From an alpha proteobacterium AAP38 (GTDB taxonomy: Bacteria; Pseudomonadota; Alphaproteobacteria; Azospirillales; Azospirillaceae), in contig LJHR01000009.1 in NCBI GenBank assembly GCA_001296005.1, forward strand, positions 124,001 to 188,000: a DNA stretch of 64,000 nucleotides, read 5' to 3'. The notes below the pieces were generated by a model. It was given only the letters and a program-made list of their open reading frames with translations. It was not told where the DNA came from and searched no databases. Position numbers and translations under genes: made by a program. Position 1 is the first letter of the stretch. Every line of letters begins with the position of its first letter. Of the stretch, positions 37,345 through 47,583 are shown in pieces.

Positions 37345-38469
37345 CTAACCGACCGCCAGTCCCCCGCGCCGTCCATGGCGCAGATTTTCCGCCAGCGCGC
37401 CGATGCCGATGGCGGCGATCAGGGTCAGGGCGCAAAGGCCCGCAACCGGAACCAGGGGTAGCGCGGCCATGATGAGGGCGGCCAGGGCGTAGCGGCGCAG
37501 CAGCGGTGCCGCCGTCTCCCGTTCCATCCCCATGCGCCGCCGCCTGATCTTCACCGCCAGGGCAAAGCCGGTGATGACAATGCCAACGGGCAGGGCCAGC
37601 AGCCACAGGCCCAGCATCAGCACGCCCAGCGGGATGCCGATCACGCTGACCATCAGCAGGCCCAGCAGTACCGGCGACAGCAGCAGGATGGCCGCACCCA
37701 GCAGCAGGTGGCGCAGGGGATGGCGCGGCATGGCATCCGCCGCCCGCAGCACCGGACCGGGCAGCAACCAGAGCAGGGCCACGCCCAACAGGAACAGGGC
37801 CAGCGCCTTGCCCAGACTGCCCAGAAGGGTGGGGCCTTCGTCCGGGGCGGATTGATAATGGTGGCGTACGGTGCCACCAACCTCCACCCCCGCCGGCACT
37901 TCCACGGCCATGGGGCCGTTATGGCGCAGGTCGCCCTCAATCGCCGCACCGGGGCGCAGTTCCAGCATGCCGGATGTCACCTCCAGATCGCCCGCCACCC
38001 GGCCCGTCACGATGACCCGGTCGCCGGTCAGATGCGCATCGCCGTCCACCCGGCCCGACAGGGTCACCTCGGTGCCATTGGCGATCAGGTCACCCGCGAT
38101 GTGGGCTGTGGGGCCGATGGTCAGTTCCGCCGCGTTCAGCAGGGCGTCACCCGCCACGTCGGACGTCACCGACAGGTCGAACGCTATAGCTGCCAGATCG
38201 CCCTGCACCGGACCCTTGACCGCAAGATCAAAGCCGGCCAGCAGCGCATCGCCCGACACAGGCGCTGCAACACGAAGGTCGAGCCCCGCCGCGACGACAT
38301 CGCCGGCCACCGGCGCATCGACGGATACGGAACGCCCCGCCGCCACCAGATCGTCGGCGACCGGGGCGATCAGCCGTATCTCTGCACCCGTTTGCAGCTC
38401 AGCACCCGCCCATGCCGGGCCACACAGGGTCAGCAACAGGGCGGCTTGGATCAGGATACGGGCAAACAT
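37345..38469 (-). CDS. Signal-peptide protein with bactofilin-like repeat and C-terminal membrane helices
   Basis: The protein has 374 residues. A signal peptide ends near AWA (residue 21). Residues about 25-205 are a beta-helix-like array of short repeats with V.GD motifs (PVAGDVVAAGL, PVSGDALLAGF, PVQGDLAAIAF, DVAGDALLNAA), as in the polymer-forming/bactofilin family but exported. About four transmembrane helices follow. Bactofilins are cytosolic, so this is a membrane relative of unknown job. It is single. Confidence 0.75.
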   Translation of the reverse strand: MFARILIQAALLLTLCGPAWAGAELQTGAEIRLIAPVADDLVAAGRSVSVDAPVAGDVVAAGLDLRVAAPVSGDALLAGFDLAVKGPVQGDLAAIAFDLSVTSDVAGDALLNAAELTIGPTAHIAGDLIANGTEVTLSGRVDGDAHLTGDRVIVTGRVAGDLEVTSGMLELRPGAAIEGDLRHNGPMAVEVPAGVEVGGTVRHHYQSAPDEGPTLLGSLGKALALFLLGVALLWLLPGPVLRAADAMPRHPLRHLLLGAAILLLSPVLLGLLMVSVIGIPLGVLMLGLWLLALPVGIVITGFALAVKIRRRRMGMERETAAPLLRRYALAALIMAALPLVPVAGLCALTLIAAIGIGALAENLRHGRRGGLAVG

Positions 38470-38689
38470 CGGGACTTCCTGCCTTCCGGGGCATCGTGCG
38501 GACTGTTGATGATCGGCGGATTATCGTTGCCGGCCAAGGTCCACCGGCCCCGGCCCGTCGGGGTTCCACCTTGATACAGGTCAGTTACAAGGCCGGGTGC
38601 CACCCTGTAATGCAACGCCATATGGGGTTGATCGGGGGCCGGTTCCACCGCACCCTTGGCTTTGGTGCAATGCGGGATGAGGCTGCGTG

Positions 38690-39460
38690 ATGGCTCTGTT
38701 CGATCTTTCCGGCAAGCGTGGACTGGTGGTGGGCATCGCCAATGGCGCCTCCATCGCCTATGGCTGCGCCAAGGCCTTCCGGGCGCAAGGGGCCGATCTG
38801 GCCATCACCTACCTGAACGAAAAGGCGGCGCCCCATGTGCGGCCATTGTCCGACGCGCTGGGGGCCGCGCTGTTCCTGCCCTGCGATGTGCGGGAGCCGG
38901 GGCAGTTGGAGGCCGTGTTCGAGAAGATCGAGGCGGAATGGGGCAAGCTGGATTTCCTTTTGCATTCCATCGCCTTCGCCCCGCGTGAGGATCTGCATGC
39001 ACGGGTGGTGGACAGCAGCCGCGACGGGTTCCTGATGGCCATGGACGTGTCGGTCCATTCCTTCATCCGCATGGCCAAGCTTGCCGAACCGCTGATGAAG
39101 GATGGCGGCTGTCTGATGAATGTCAGCTTCTATGGCTCTGAAAAGGTCGTGGAACATTACAATCTGATGGGGCCTGTGAAGGCGGCGCTGGAGGCGGTGA
39201 CGCGCTATCTGGCAGCGGAACTGGGGCCGCAGGGCATCCGGGTGCACAGCCTGTCGCCCGGCCCGCTGAAGACACGGGCTGCCAGCGGCATCGACCGGTT
39301 TGATGAATTGCTGTCCCGCGCCGCCGAGCGGGCGCCGATGCGCAATCAGGTGACGATCGAGGATGTGGGCGCCTACGCCGCCTTTTTGGCGTCGGATGCG
39401 GCGCGTGCCGTGACCGGTGGGATCGAATATATCGATGGCGGCTATTCCATCGTCGGGTAG
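38690..39460 (+). CDS. fabI: Enoyl-ACP reductase FabI
   Basis: The protein has 256 residues. It is an SDR with the FabI-type nucleotide motif GIANGASIAYGCAKAF and active-site SFYGSEKVVEHYNLMGPVKAAL in two parts: Tyr near 157 and Lys near 164, spaced by six residues as in FabI. It performs the last step of fatty-acid elongation with NADH. ATG 38690 is used; a GTG three bases earlier is in frame. The 220 bases upstream hold no gene. Confidence 0.93.
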   Translation: MALFDLSGKRGLVVGIANGASIAYGCAKAFRAQGADLAITYLNEKAAPHVRPLSDALGAALFLPCDVREPGQLEAVFEKIEAEWGKLDFLLHSIAFAPREDLHARVVDSSRDGFLMAMDVSVHSFIRMAKLAEPLMKDGGCLMNVSFYGSEKVVEHYNLMGPVKAALEAVTRYLAAELGPQGIRVHSLSPGPLKTRAASGIDRFDELLSRAAERAPMRNQVTIEDVGAYAAFLASDAARAVTGGIEYIDGGYSIVG

Positions 39461-39541
39461 GGGTGCCCAAACCGCGCTGGATATGCTATCTAACCGCCAG
39501 TTTCAGCCCATATATCAAAACGATACAGCAAGGCGTTCCCC

Positions 39542-40294
39542 ATGGCCGGTCATAGCCAATTCAAGAACATCATGCATCGCAAGGGCGCGCAGGACGCCAA
39601 GCGGTCGAAGATTTTCAACAAGCTGGCGCGCGAAATCACCGTCGCGGCGAAGTCGGGCCTGCCCGACCCGGCCATGAACCCGCGCCTGCGCGCCGCCATC
39701 CAGGCGGGCCGCGCCCAGAACCTGCCCAAGGACCGTATCGACCGGGCCATCAAGATGGGCATTCCGGGCAGCGCCGACGACACCAACTATGACGAGGTGC
39801 GGTACGAGGGCTATGGCCCCGGCGGCATCGCCCTGATCGTCGAGGCGCTGACCGACAACCGCAATCGCACCGCATCGGAAGTGCGCTCCGCCTTCACCAA
39901 GCATGGTGGCTCGCTGGGCGAAACCAATTCGGTGTCGTTCATGTTCAACCGCATCGGGCAGGTCACATATCCGGCCAGCGTGGCGTCGGCAGATGACATG
40001 CTGGAAGCCGCCATCGAGGCGGGGGCCGAGGATGTGCAGTCCGACGAACATGGCCATTCCATCATCACCGGCACCGATACGCTGGGCGAGGTGCGCGATG
40101 CGCTGGAGGCCAAGTTCGGGGCACCGGAAAGTGCGAAACTGACCTGGACGCCGCTGAACCTGCTGCCGGTGACTGCGGAGGACACGGCCCAGACGCTGCT
40201 GAAGCTGTTGGACGTGCTGGAAGATAATGACGATGTCCAGACAGTCCTGGGCAATTTCGACATTCCGGCCGAACTGCTGGAAAAGCTGGGCTGA
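39542..40294 (+). CDS. yebC: YebC/PmpR-family protein
   Basis: The protein has 250 residues. [21 protein letters not shown] is the near-invariant family start, and [26 protein letters not shown] is the mid-domain, given in part. The family is known both as a transcriptional regulator and as a translation factor for proline-rich stretches. It opens the ruv gene run, 141 bases before ruvC. Confidence 0.96.
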   Translation: MAGHSQFKNIMHRKGAQDAKRSKIFNKLAREITVAAKSGLPDPAMNPRLRAAIQAGRAQNLPKDRIDRAIKMGIPGSADDTNYDEVRYEGYGPGGIALIVEALTDNRNRTASEVRSAFTKHGGSLGETNSVSFMFNRIGQVTYPASVASADDMLEAAIEAGAEDVQSDEHGHSIITGTDTLGEVRDALEAKFGAPESAKLTWTPLNLLPVTAEDTAQTLLKLLDVLEDNDDVQTVLGNFDIPAELLEKLG

Positions 40295-40394
40295 TCGCCA
40301 TGGTAGGGGCCATTCACCATGGCCCCTGCAGGCCGATGACCATCGGCCCCGCACCCCATGGTGCTGTCAAGCCCAAGCCGCCGGATGGCGGCGC

Positions 40395-40424
40395 CCGGCG
40401 TTTGAGGGGCCGGCGTTTGAGGGG
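40395..40424. repeat. Two tandem 15-base units before ruvC
   Basis: CCGGCGTTTGAGGGG is present twice in succession (40395-40409, 40410-40424), ending 11 bases before the ruvC ATG. The second unit's GAGGGG could serve as the Shine-Dalgarno, so the duplication may matter for ruvC translation. Confidence 0.85.
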
Positions 40425-40435
40425 ATGGTGTAACG

Positions 40436-40963
40436 ATGCCGGGACAAGCACCCGTGCGTATCCTGGGGCTGGATCCCGGTCTTCGCCATCTGGGCTGGGG
40501 CGTCATTGACGTGGCCGGCAACCGGTTGAGCCATGTGGCCGACGGCACCATCCATACTGACAGCGGCGATGATCTGGCCAAGCGACTGCTGGAGCTGCAT
40601 GAAGGCATTGCCACCGTCATCGAACAATGGCAGCCGGACGAGGCGGCGGTGGAAGAGACGCTGTCCAACGTCAACCCGTCCTCCACCCTGAAACTGGGCA
40701 TGGCGCGCGGCATCGCCCTGTTCAGTGCCGCCAAGGCCGGGCTGCCGGTGGAGCAGTATCTGCCCATGGCCGTGAAGAAATCCGTGGTCGGCACCGGCCA
40801 TGCCGACAAGGTGCAGGTGCAGCATATGGTTAAGATGCTGCTGCCGGGCTTTCAACGCTCCACCGCGGATGCCGCCGACGCGCTGGCCGTCGCCATCTGC
40901 CACGCCCACCATGCCCAGACGCGACGCAAGGTGGACAACGCCATCTTGGGGATCAGGCGGTAA
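40436..40963 (+). CDS. ruvC: Crossover junction endodeoxyribonuclease RuvC
   Basis: The protein has 175 residues. [15 protein letters not shown] carries the catalytic D13; E73 is in [11 protein letters not shown]; the C-terminal [14 protein letters not shown] holds the last two aspartates. It resolves Holliday junctions with RuvAB. Normally ruvA follows directly; here a VapBC module lies between (41026-41722). Confidence 0.97.
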   Translation: MPGQAPVRILGLDPGLRHLGWGVIDVAGNRLSHVADGTIHTDSGDDLAKRLLELHEGIATVIEQWQPDEAAVEETLSNVNPSSTLKLGMARGIALFSAAKAGLPVEQYLPMAVKKSVVGTGHADKVQVQHMVKMLLPGFQRSTADAADALAVAICHAHHAQTRRKVDNAILGIRR

Positions 40964-40967
40964 GACG

Positions 40968-41014
40968 TTGCCGTTTTGTTCATATGGTGTAGAATTCTTC
41001 CCCAGCAGGAAGAA
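40968..41014 (+). promoter_or_regulatory. Promoter with overlapping dyad for vapBC-ruvAB
   Basis: TTGCCG (40968-40973) and TAGAAT (40990-40995), 16 bases apart, make a good sigma-70-type promoter. The dyad TTCTTCC-6-GGAAGAA (40995-41014) begins at the -10 and covers the expected start site, so bound antitoxin would block transcription. The right half overlaps the likely ribosome-binding site of vapB. Confidence 0.6.
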
Positions 41015-41025
41015 AGGCCCATCCC

Positions 41026-41307
41026 ATGGCGCTCAACATCAAGTCCCCGGAGGCGGAAAGGGATGTCCGGCAATTGGCCGAACTGACCGGTGAGAGCCTG
41101 ACAGAGGCCGTGCACCAAGCTGTGCGTGAGCGACTGGAGCGCGTGGGGCGGCAGTCGCGTCGCATGGATGAGGCCCGCTGGGCGCGGGTGGAAGCGATTG
41201 TGGCGCGTGCCCAGGCCATCCCGCAGATCCATAATCTGACCGAAGATGAAATCCTCGGCTACGACGTTATGGAAGGACTGCGCGATGACAACGCGGATCG
41301 CCATTGA
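41026..41307 (+). CDS. VapB-type antitoxin (Rv0623-like)
   Basis: The protein has 93 residues. MALNIKSPEAERDVRQLAEL and TGESLTEAVHQAVRERLERV are the Rv0623-type antitoxin pattern (N-terminal ribbon-helix-helix). The remaining Arg/Asp-rich part should neutralise the toxin. AGGAAG and GAAAGG lie upstream of the ATG. It overlaps vapC by 23 bases. Confidence 0.9.
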   Translation: MALNIKSPEAERDVRQLAELTGESLTEAVHQAVRERLERVGRQSRRMDEARWARVEAIVARAQAIPQIHNLTEDEILGYDVMEGLRDDNADRH

Positions 41308-41722
41308 TACGTCGGCCATCTATGCGATTCTGTGTGGGGAGGTGGATGCTTCTCTGCATCTCAGTGCTATCCGCCGCGCACGAGGGTTGCTGATGTCAGC
41401 CTTGACGGCATTCGAATGCCGCTCTGTTTTGCTGCGTCGTTTCAACATGTCGAAGGTATGGGAATTCGACGCGTTCCTGGAAGAGACGGGAACGCAGCTA
41501 CTGCCGTTTGATGGTGAGCAGGCTGTGGTCGCGTTCACTGCCTATGGTCGCTTCGGTCGAGGTTCGGGCCACAAGGCTCAGCTGAATTATGGTGACTGTG
41601 CCTCTTACGCCCTGTCCCGTTCGGCCAGCGCCCCCCTGCTGTTCAAGGGCAAGGATTTCATCCATACCGATATCATCGCGGCGCTGCCCCTGCTGGTGCC
41701 CGAGGCAGGAGTTAGCCAATGA
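41285..41722 (+). CDS. VapC-type PIN-domain ribonuclease toxin
   Basis: The protein has 145 residues. The four PIN acidic residues are in place: D8 (IAIDTSAIYAIL), E44 (AFECRS), D104 (NYGDCASYALS) and D124 (FKGKDF), so the toxin looks intact. It would cleave tRNA or rRNA. ATG 41285 begins within vapB. Its TGA overlaps the ruvA ATG (ATGA), which couples toxin and RuvA translation. Confidence 0.92.
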   Translation: MTTRIAIDTSAIYAILCGEVDASLHLSAIRRARGLLMSALTAFECRSVLLRRFNMSKVWEFDAFLEETGTQLLPFDGEQAVVAFTAYGRFGRGSGHKAQLNYGDCASYALSRSASAPLLFKGKDFIHTDIIAALPLLVPEAGVSQ

Positions 41723-42336
41723 TCGCGAAATTGTCCGGACTGCTGGACAGCACGGGCCTGGACTGGGCCATCATCGATGTGAACGGGGTCGGTTATCTGA
41801 TCTCCGCCTCCACCCGCACCCTGCGCCGGCTGGGCAGTACCGGCAATGCCGTGTCGGTCCATACCGAAATGTGGGTGTCGGAAGACAAGATGGCGCTGTA
41901 CGGCTTCGCCGATATCAATGAACGCGACTGGTTCCGGCTGTTGACGACCGTACAGGGGGTGGGCGCGCGGGTGGCGCTGAACATCCTGTCGGTGCTGGCG
42001 CCCGACCGCCTGACCTCCGCCATTGCCGCCCAGGATAAGACGACGCTGTGTGAGGCTGATGGGGTGGGGCCGAAACTGGCTGCCCGAATTTTGAACGAAT
42101 TGAAGGATAAGGTGGCGACACTCGCCACCAGCCCGGTGGCGGCCACACAGGTTCAAGGCACGGCGGCACAACCCGCCGTCAGTACGGCAGTTGGGGATGC
42201 GGTGTCGGCGCTGGTCAATCTTGGATATAAGCGGATCGAGGCGTTCACCGCCGTGAACAAGGCCGCCCAGAGCCTTGGCGGTGAGGCCGATGTCTCCGCC
42301 CTGATCCGGGCCGGCCTGAAGGAACTGAGCCAGTGA
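41719..42336 (+). CDS. ruvA: Holliday junction DNA helicase subunit RuvA
   Basis: The protein has 205 residues: OB-fold domain ([20 protein letters not shown]), the HhH pair ([35 protein letters not shown]) and the C-terminal RuvB-contact domain ([15 protein letters not shown]). It binds four-way junctions. It starts in the vapC stop and ends in the ruvB start (GTGA), so it is tightly coupled on both sides. Confidence 0.97.
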   Translation: MIAKLSGLLDSTGLDWAIIDVNGVGYLISASTRTLRRLGSTGNAVSVHTEMWVSEDKMALYGFADINERDWFRLLTTVQGVGARVALNILSVLAPDRLTSAIAAQDKTTLCEADGVGPKLAARILNELKDKVATLATSPVAATQVQGTAAQPAVSTAVGDAVSALVNLGYKRIEAFTAVNKAAQSLGGEADVSALIRAGLKELSQ

Positions 42337-43463
42337 GCCGCAAGCCCAAGCCGGAGGCGGCCCCCCCCAAACCGGAACGCATGGTGGAACAGGACCGGAT
42401 CGGCGGTGACGCCAGTACCGAGAATTCCATCCGCCCCTTGTCGTTGGGCGAGTTCATCGGCCAGAAACAGGTGCGCGAGAACCTGTCCTTGTTCATCCAG
42501 GCCGCCAAAGGCCGGGGTGAGGCGCTGGACCATGTGCTGCTGTTTGGGCCGCCAGGTCTGGGCAAGACCACGCTGGCTCAGATTGTGGCCAAGGAACTGA
42601 ATGTCGGGTTCCGCGCCACCTCCGGCCCTGTCATCGCGCGGGCGGGCGATCTGGCGGCCCTGCTGACCAATCTTCAGCCGCATGACGTGCTGTTCATCGA
42701 TGAAATCCACCGACTGTCGCCGGCGGTGGAGGAAATCCTCTATCCCGCGATGGAGGATTTCCAGCTGGACCTGATCATCGGTGAAGGCCCGGCGGCGCGC
42801 AGCGTGCGTATCGACCTGCCGCCCTTCACCCTTGTCGGCGCCACCACGCGGTCCGGCCTGATCACCCGCCCGCTGCGGGAGCGGTTCGGTATCCCGCTGC
42901 GCATGCAATTCTATGAACCGGAGGAATTGCAGCTGATCGTTAGCCGGGGTGCCCGCATCCTGGGCGTGGAGATGACGGACGAGGGCGCGCTGGAAGTCGC
43001 CCGCCGGTCGCGCGGCACACCGCGTGTCGCGGGCCGCCTGCTGCGCCGGGTGCGCGACATCTGCGGTGTGCAGGGGCTGGAGGTGGTGGATGCCAAGGCC
43101 GCCGACCGGGCGCTGACCCGGTTGGAGGTTGATCGGCTGGGCTTTGACGCCATGGATCGCCGCTATCTCACCTGTATCGCCGACCATTATGGCGGTGGGC
43201 CGGTGGGGGTGGAGACGCTGGGCGCAGCGCTGGGTGAACAGCGTGACGTGTTGGAAGAAACCATCGAACCATATCTGATCCAACAAGGGTTGTTGCAGCG
43301 CACACCGCGCGGGCGCATGTTGACCGACACGGGCTACCGCTATCTGGGTCTGCCGGTGCCGGCCACGCCGGTGCGGCAGCTGGATTTGCTGGGCGGCATG
43401 CCAACGGTGGGGAAGGGCAGTGCGCCGGTCGGCGACCTGTTTGACGGGGATGATGATGCCTGA
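42333..43463 (+). CDS. ruvB: Holliday junction helicase motor RuvB
   Basis: The protein has 376 residues from GTG 42333. It is an AAA+ ATPase with [12 protein letters not shown] (about residue 72), sensor and hairpin regions, [15 protein letters not shown], and a winged-helix C-terminus with [13 protein letters not shown]. There is an N-terminal extension of about 20 Pro/Lys-rich residues and a C-terminal tail. It drives branch migration with RuvA. It overlaps ybgC by eight bases. Confidence 0.97.
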   Translation: MSRKPKPEAAPPKPERMVEQDRIGGDASTENSIRPLSLGEFIGQKQVRENLSLFIQAAKGRGEALDHVLLFGPPGLGKTTLAQIVAKELNVGFRATSGPVIARAGDLAALLTNLQPHDVLFIDEIHRLSPAVEEILYPAMEDFQLDLIIGEGPAARSVRIDLPPFTLVGATTRSGLITRPLRERFGIPLRMQFYEPEELQLIVSRGARILGVEMTDEGALEVARRSRGTPRVAGRLLRRVRDICGVQGLEVVDAKAADRALTRLEVDRLGFDAMDRRYLTCIADHYGGGPVGVETLGAALGEQRDVLEETIEPYLIQQGLLQRTPRGRMLTDTGYRYLGLPVPATPVRQLDLLGGMPTVGKGSAPVGDLFDGDDDA

Positions 43464-43950
43464 CGCGAGGATGCCGCCGGTCGGCTGGTGGGAGGGGACA
43501 AGCCATGTCTTCCCGACCCGCGTCTATTATGAGGATACAGACGCCGGCGGCATCGTCTATCACGCCAATTACCTGCGCTTTGCGGAACGGGCGCGCAATG
43601 AGATGCTGCGCCTTTCAGGCCTTCCGCATGCCGCCATGGTGGCGCAAACGGGTGTGGCCTTGACGGTACGGCATTGCGAAATCGATTTTCGGCAACCCGC
43701 CCGTCTTGATGACGCGCTTGAAGTCGTCTCGCGAATTGCCGATATCGGCGCCGCGACATTGGATATCGAACAGGATGTGCGCCGCGCTTCGGGCTTGGCC
43801 TGGGGCGGGGTAGAGGCTTCGACGGGACCGGCACCGCTGGTCCGCCTGGGCCTGCGTCTGGCGTGCATCAATACGCAGGGGCGGCCCGTCCGCCTGCCGG
43901 CCGCCTTGCGGTCGGTGATGGTCAATATTTTGTCAAAAGGTCAGGACTGA
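43456..43950 (+). CDS. ybgC: Tol-Pal system acyl-CoA thioesterase YbgC
   Basis: The protein has 164 residues. It is a hotdog fold with [20 protein letters not shown]; the Asp in EDTDAGG is the catalytic residue. The next part, [12 protein letters not shown], is typical of YbgC. Of several ATGs (43450, 43453, 43456, 43471), 43456 is given, all within the ruvB 3' end. It opens the tol genes. Confidence 0.93.
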   Translation: MPDARMPPVGWWEGTSHVFPTRVYYEDTDAGGIVYHANYLRFAERARNEMLRLSGLPHAAMVAQTGVALTVRHCEIDFRQPARLDDALEVVSRIADIGAATLDIEQDVRRASGLAWGGVEASTGPAPLVRLGLRLACINTQGRPVRLPAALRSVMVNILSKGQD

Positions 43951-43955
43951 ACCCG

Positions 43956-44690
43956 ATGTTTCCCACCCTTCTGCAAGCCGCCGCCCTCGGCGGTGATGTC
44001 GCGCCGGTCCATGACATGTCGGCGCTCGGCCTGTTCTTGCAGGCCGATATCGTTGTGAAGCTGGTGATGCTGGGTCTGCTGGCGGCGTCGGTCTGGACCT
44101 GGGCCATCATCTTCAACAAGGCCACCAAGCTGCGCCGCATGAAGGCCGCCGCCGCCGATTTCGAGGAACAGTTCTGGTCCGGCGGCTCGCTGGATCAGCT
44201 CTATGATCAGGTGGCGCAAGCCCCGGCTGATCCCTTCTCCGCCGTGTTCGCCGCCGGCATGCGCGAATGGCGTCATGCCAATGAACGCGGCCTGTCCGCG
44301 TCGGGCGCCATGCGCGCCAACCTGATGCAGCGCATGGAACGCGTCATGTCGGTGACGGTGGGGCGCGAGATGGCGGACACCGAACGCTACATGACGGTGC
44401 TGGCCTCGGTCGGTTCCGCCGGCCCGTTCGTCGGCCTGTTCGGTACGGTGTGGGGCATCATGGGTGCCTTCACCAATATCGCGGCCCAGCAGAATACCTC
44501 GCTGGCGGTCGTGGCGCCGGGCATCGCGGAGGCTTTGTTTGCCACCGCCATCGGTCTGGTCGCGGCCATCCCCGCCGTGCTGGCCTATAACTACTTTTCC
44601 TCGGAGATCGGGCGTTTCGGCGACCGGCTCGACTCATTTGTGACAGAATTCTCCGCGATCCTGCAGCGTCATCTGGAAGAGCGGGGCTGA
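43956..44690 (+). CDS. tolQ: TolQ, inner-membrane stator subunit
   Basis: The protein has 244 residues in the MotA/TolQ/ExbB family. It has three membrane helices, with LVMLGLLAASVWTWAIIFNK first, then ASVGSAGPFVGLFGTVWGIM and IAEALFATAIGLVAAIPAVL, each a signature TolQ/ExbB segment. With TolR it uses the proton motive force to power TolA. ATG 43956 follows ybgC by five bases; tolR starts one base after the stop. Confidence 0.96.
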   Translation: MFPTLLQAAALGGDVAPVHDMSALGLFLQADIVVKLVMLGLLAASVWTWAIIFNKATKLRRMKAAAADFEEQFWSGGSLDQLYDQVAQAPADPFSAVFAAGMREWRHANERGLSASGAMRANLMQRMERVMSVTVGREMADTERYMTVLASVGSAGPFVGLFGTVWGIMGAFTNIAAQQNTSLAVVAPGIAEALFATAIGLVAAIPAVLAYNYFSSEIGRFGDRLDSFVTEFSAILQRHLEERG

Positions 44691-44691
44691 A

Positions 44692-45159
44692 ATGGGGGCG
44701 AGCCTTCCTGGCAAGCAGTCCGGGCGCGGGCGGCGGCGTGGCCGCCGCGCCGCCATGTCGGACATCAATGTGACGCCCTTCGTGGACGTCATGCTGGTGC
44801 TGCTGATCGTGTTCATGGTGGCGGCACCGCTGCTGACCGCCGGTATTCCCGTCAATCTGCCCAAGGGGGCGGCCCAGGCGCTGAAATCGGAAGAAGATCC
44901 TTTGTGGGTGACCGTCACGGCGGATGGCCGGATCTCGTTCAAGGACAAGAAGGTCTTTGATAATGAGATTTTCGCGCTGGCCGAACTGGCCCCGCGTCTG
45001 GCCATCGTCGCGGAGCAGACGCCCGACCGCAAGGTTCTGGTGCGTGGCGACCGCGAGGCCACATATGCCAGCATCGTCGATGTGTTGAGCGAGGCGCGCC
45101 GCGCCGGCCTGTCGGAGGCCAAGCTGGTCATCGAATCCGACGGTCGCGGCGCACGGTAA
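44692..45159 (+). CDS. tolR: TolR
   Basis: The protein has 155 residues with a single N-terminal membrane helix DVMLVLLIVFMVAAPLL. DINVTPFVDVMLVLLIV holds the proton-carrying Asp (in FVDVM) of the ExbD/TolR family. The periplasmic domain follows. Basic residues before the helix set the inside orientation. It couples TolQ to TolA. Confidence 0.96.
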   Translation: MGASLPGKQSGRGRRRGRRAAMSDINVTPFVDVMLVLLIVFMVAAPLLTAGIPVNLPKGAAQALKSEEDPLWVTVTADGRISFKDKKVFDNEIFALAELAPRLAIVAEQTPDRKVLVRGDREATYASIVDVLSEARRAGLSEAKLVIESDGRGAR

Positions 45160-45178
45160 GGGTGGAAATCAACGCATC

Positions 45179-46066
45179 ATGCGGACCACCCTGATCCTTT
45201 CCGGCATCCTGCACCTGGCGCTGATCATTCTGGCGCTCATCGGACTGCCGCACCTGATCAAGAAGCGGGAGGTGATCCAGCTTCAGGAGGTGCCGGTCGA
45301 GGTGGTGGAGGTCGGCCCCATGACCATCGCCAAGCTGGCCGAGCCGAACCCCAAGCCACTACCCCCGCCGCCCAAGCCGACGCCGCCAAAGCCGGAACCG
45401 CCCCCACCGCCGCAGCAGGCCAAGGAAACCCCGCCGCCGCCGCCGGAAGTGAAGGTGCCGGAACCGCCCAAACAGGTGGCCGAGAAGCCGCCCGAGCCTG
45501 AGCCGAAGCCCGAACCCAAACCGGAGCCCAAGCCCGAGCCGCCGAAGAAGGAAGAGCCGAAGCCGGAACCTCCCAAGAAGGAGGAACCCAAGCCCAAGAA
45601 AGAGGAGCCCAAGCCCAAGCCGCCGGAGAAGACGCTGGACAGTGTTCTGAAGAACGTTGCCAAGCTGAAGACCGACAGCCCGCCTTCCAAGGAGCCGCCC
45701 AAGGAAACCTCGTCCGAGCCGCCGCAGCCGCTGGCCGCCAAGACGGGTGAGCGTTTGAGCATCAGCGAGGAGGACGCGCTGCGCCGTCAGATCCGCAACT
45801 GCTGGAACGTGCCGGTGGGGGCAAAGGGCGTGGAAAACATGCAGGCGGAAATCCGGGTCTTGTTCGACAGCAACCTGCGCGTCACAAATGTGCAGTATGT
45901 CTCGGGCACGGGTAATCCCAATACCGACCCGCATTTCCGGGCTTTTGTGGAATCCGCCTTACGGGCGCCGCTTTTGCCTGGATGTAATACGTTGAACATC
46001 CCGCGCGACAAGTACGGGGACAAAGGGTCCATCCTGATGAAGTTCAGCCCGAAGGATATGTTCTGA
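45179..46066 (+). CDS. tolA: TolA
   Basis: The protein has 295 residues. It has a membrane anchor (about 4-25), then a long Pro/Lys/Glu linker (about 55-170, with repeats such as KPEPKPEP and [10 protein letters not shown], probably polyproline II rather than the helical linker of E. coli TolA), and a C-terminal domain from about 190 ([16 protein letters not shown]). It spans the periplasm to reach Pal. tolB starts in its stop codon. Confidence 0.93.
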   Translation: MRTTLILSGILHLALIILALIGLPHLIKKREVIQLQEVPVEVVEVGPMTIAKLAEPNPKPLPPPPKPTPPKPEPPPPPQQAKETPPPPPEVKVPEPPKQVAEKPPEPEPKPEPKPEPKPEPPKKEEPKPEPPKKEEPKPKKEEPKPKPPEKTLDSVLKNVAKLKTDSPPSKEPPKETSSEPPQPLAAKTGERLSISEEDALRRQIRNCWNVPVGAKGVENMQAEIRVLFDSNLRVTNVQYVSGTGNPNTDPHFRAFVESALRAPLLPGCNTLNIPRDKYGDKGSILMKFSPKDMF

Positions 46067-47430
46067 TGCAAGCCAACGCTCTATTCTCCACGGGCGGCTG
46101 GCGGGTCGTAGGTCGCTTCGTTGCCGTGGTGGCGATGGTGCTGGCCGCCGGCTTCGCCGCTCCCGCCCGCGCCGAACTTGAGATCGACATCACGTCAGGC
46201 AATCCGCAGCCGATTCCCATCGCGATCACCAATTTCGCCGGTGACAACCCCAACGCCACCCAGATCGGGCAGAACATTGCCGGCGTCATTTCGGCCAATC
46301 TGGAACGGTCCGGTCTGTTTCGCCCGCTGGAACCGGCCAAGTTCGTGCAGACGCCCGACAGTCTGAAGGTCGGTGTCCGTTTCGCCGACTGGCGCCTGAT
46401 CCAGGCGCAGGGTCTGGTGACGGGTACCGTCAGCCAGTCGCCCGATGGCCGTACCCGGATCGAGTTCCGGCTGTTCGACGTCACGGCGGGTCAGCAGGTC
46501 ACCGGTCTGGCCTATACCGTCCAGGCCGATGGCTGGCGGCGAGTCGCCCACATCATTTCGGATGCGATCTATAAGCGCGTCACGGGTGAGGAAGGCTACT
46601 TCGATACGCGCATCGTCTATATTGCCGAGTCAGGCCCTGCGTTGCAGCGCGTCAAGCGCCTGGCGATCATGGACCAGGATGGTGAGAACCACCGTTTCCT
46701 GACCGATGGCCGTACCCTGGTTCTGACCCCGCGCTTCTCGCCCAGTACCCAGGAAATCACATATCTGAGCTACTTCAACAACAGGCCTCGGGTGTATCTG
46801 TTCAATATTGATACAGGCCGCCAGGAGGTGCTGGGTGATTTTCCGGGCATGACTTTCGCGCCGCGTTTCTCGCCCGATGGTAATAAGGTGATCATGTCGC
46901 TGGCCACGTCCGGCAATTCCGACATCTACACTTTGGACCTGCGCACCCGTCGCCAGACGCAGTTGACGAACCATCCTGGCATCGACACTTCGCCGTCTTT
47001 TGCGCCCGATGGCAGTAAAGTCGTGTTCGAAAGCGACCGTGGTGGTACGCAGCAGCTGTATACGATGAATGCCGATGGCAGTGATGTGAAGCGCATTACT
47101 TTCGGCCAGGGCCGTTACGGTACTCCCGTCTGGTCTCCCCGTGGCGATCTCATCGCCTTCACCCGACTTGCGGGGGATAAGTTCTATATCGGCGTCATTC
47201 GGCCGGATGGTACGGGTGAGCGACTTCTGACAGAGGCCTACCATGTCGAAGGGCCTACCTGGGCTCCAAATGGCCGAGTGCTAATGTTCTTCAAGGAAAG
47301 GCCTTCTGGACAGGGAGGCAAACAGCGCCAAGCCAAGCTATACTCAATCGACTTGACAGGGTTTAATGAACGGCAGGTCTTAACGCCCACCGATGCTTCG
47401 GACCCTGCATGGTCGCCCTTGATTCCGTGA
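46066..47430 (+). CDS. tolB: TolB periplasmic beta-propeller
   Basis: The protein has 454 residues. A signal peptide ends near ARA (about residue 33). The N-terminal D1 domain contains [19 protein letters not shown]. The six-bladed propeller has repeated FSPDG or FAPDGSK blades ([25 protein letters not shown]). It binds Pal and, through its N-terminus, TolA. The ATG overlaps the tolA TGA by one base. Confidence 0.97.
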   Translation: MQANALFSTGGWRVVGRFVAVVAMVLAAGFAAPARAELEIDITSGNPQPIPIAITNFAGDNPNATQIGQNIAGVISANLERSGLFRPLEPAKFVQTPDSLKVGVRFADWRLIQAQGLVTGTVSQSPDGRTRIEFRLFDVTAGQQVTGLAYTVQADGWRRVAHIISDAIYKRVTGEEGYFDTRIVYIAESGPALQRVKRLAIMDQDGENHRFLTDGRTLVLTPRFSPSTQEITYLSYFNNRPRVYLFNIDTGRQEVLGDFPGMTFAPRFSPDGNKVIMSLATSGNSDIYTLDLRTRRQTQLTNHPGIDTSPSFAPDGSKVVFESDRGGTQQLYTMNADGSDVKRITFGQGRYGTPVWSPRGDLIAFTRLAGDKFYIGVIRPDGTGERLLTEAYHVEGPTWAPNGRVLMFFKERPSGQGGKQRQAKLYSIDLTGFNERQVLTPTDASDPAWSPLIP

Positions 47431-47583
47431 GTGCGTCACCCTATTTTCGCAACGCAAGAACAGCGCTCAAATCCGCCGGGCCTGAAGATCGCTTCAATGC
47501 GACGTCCGGCTGTGGTTTACGCGGTTCCGTGGGGCAAACACGCACTTAACCTTAACTCGATTTCCACCTAGGGGGTCTCTCAA

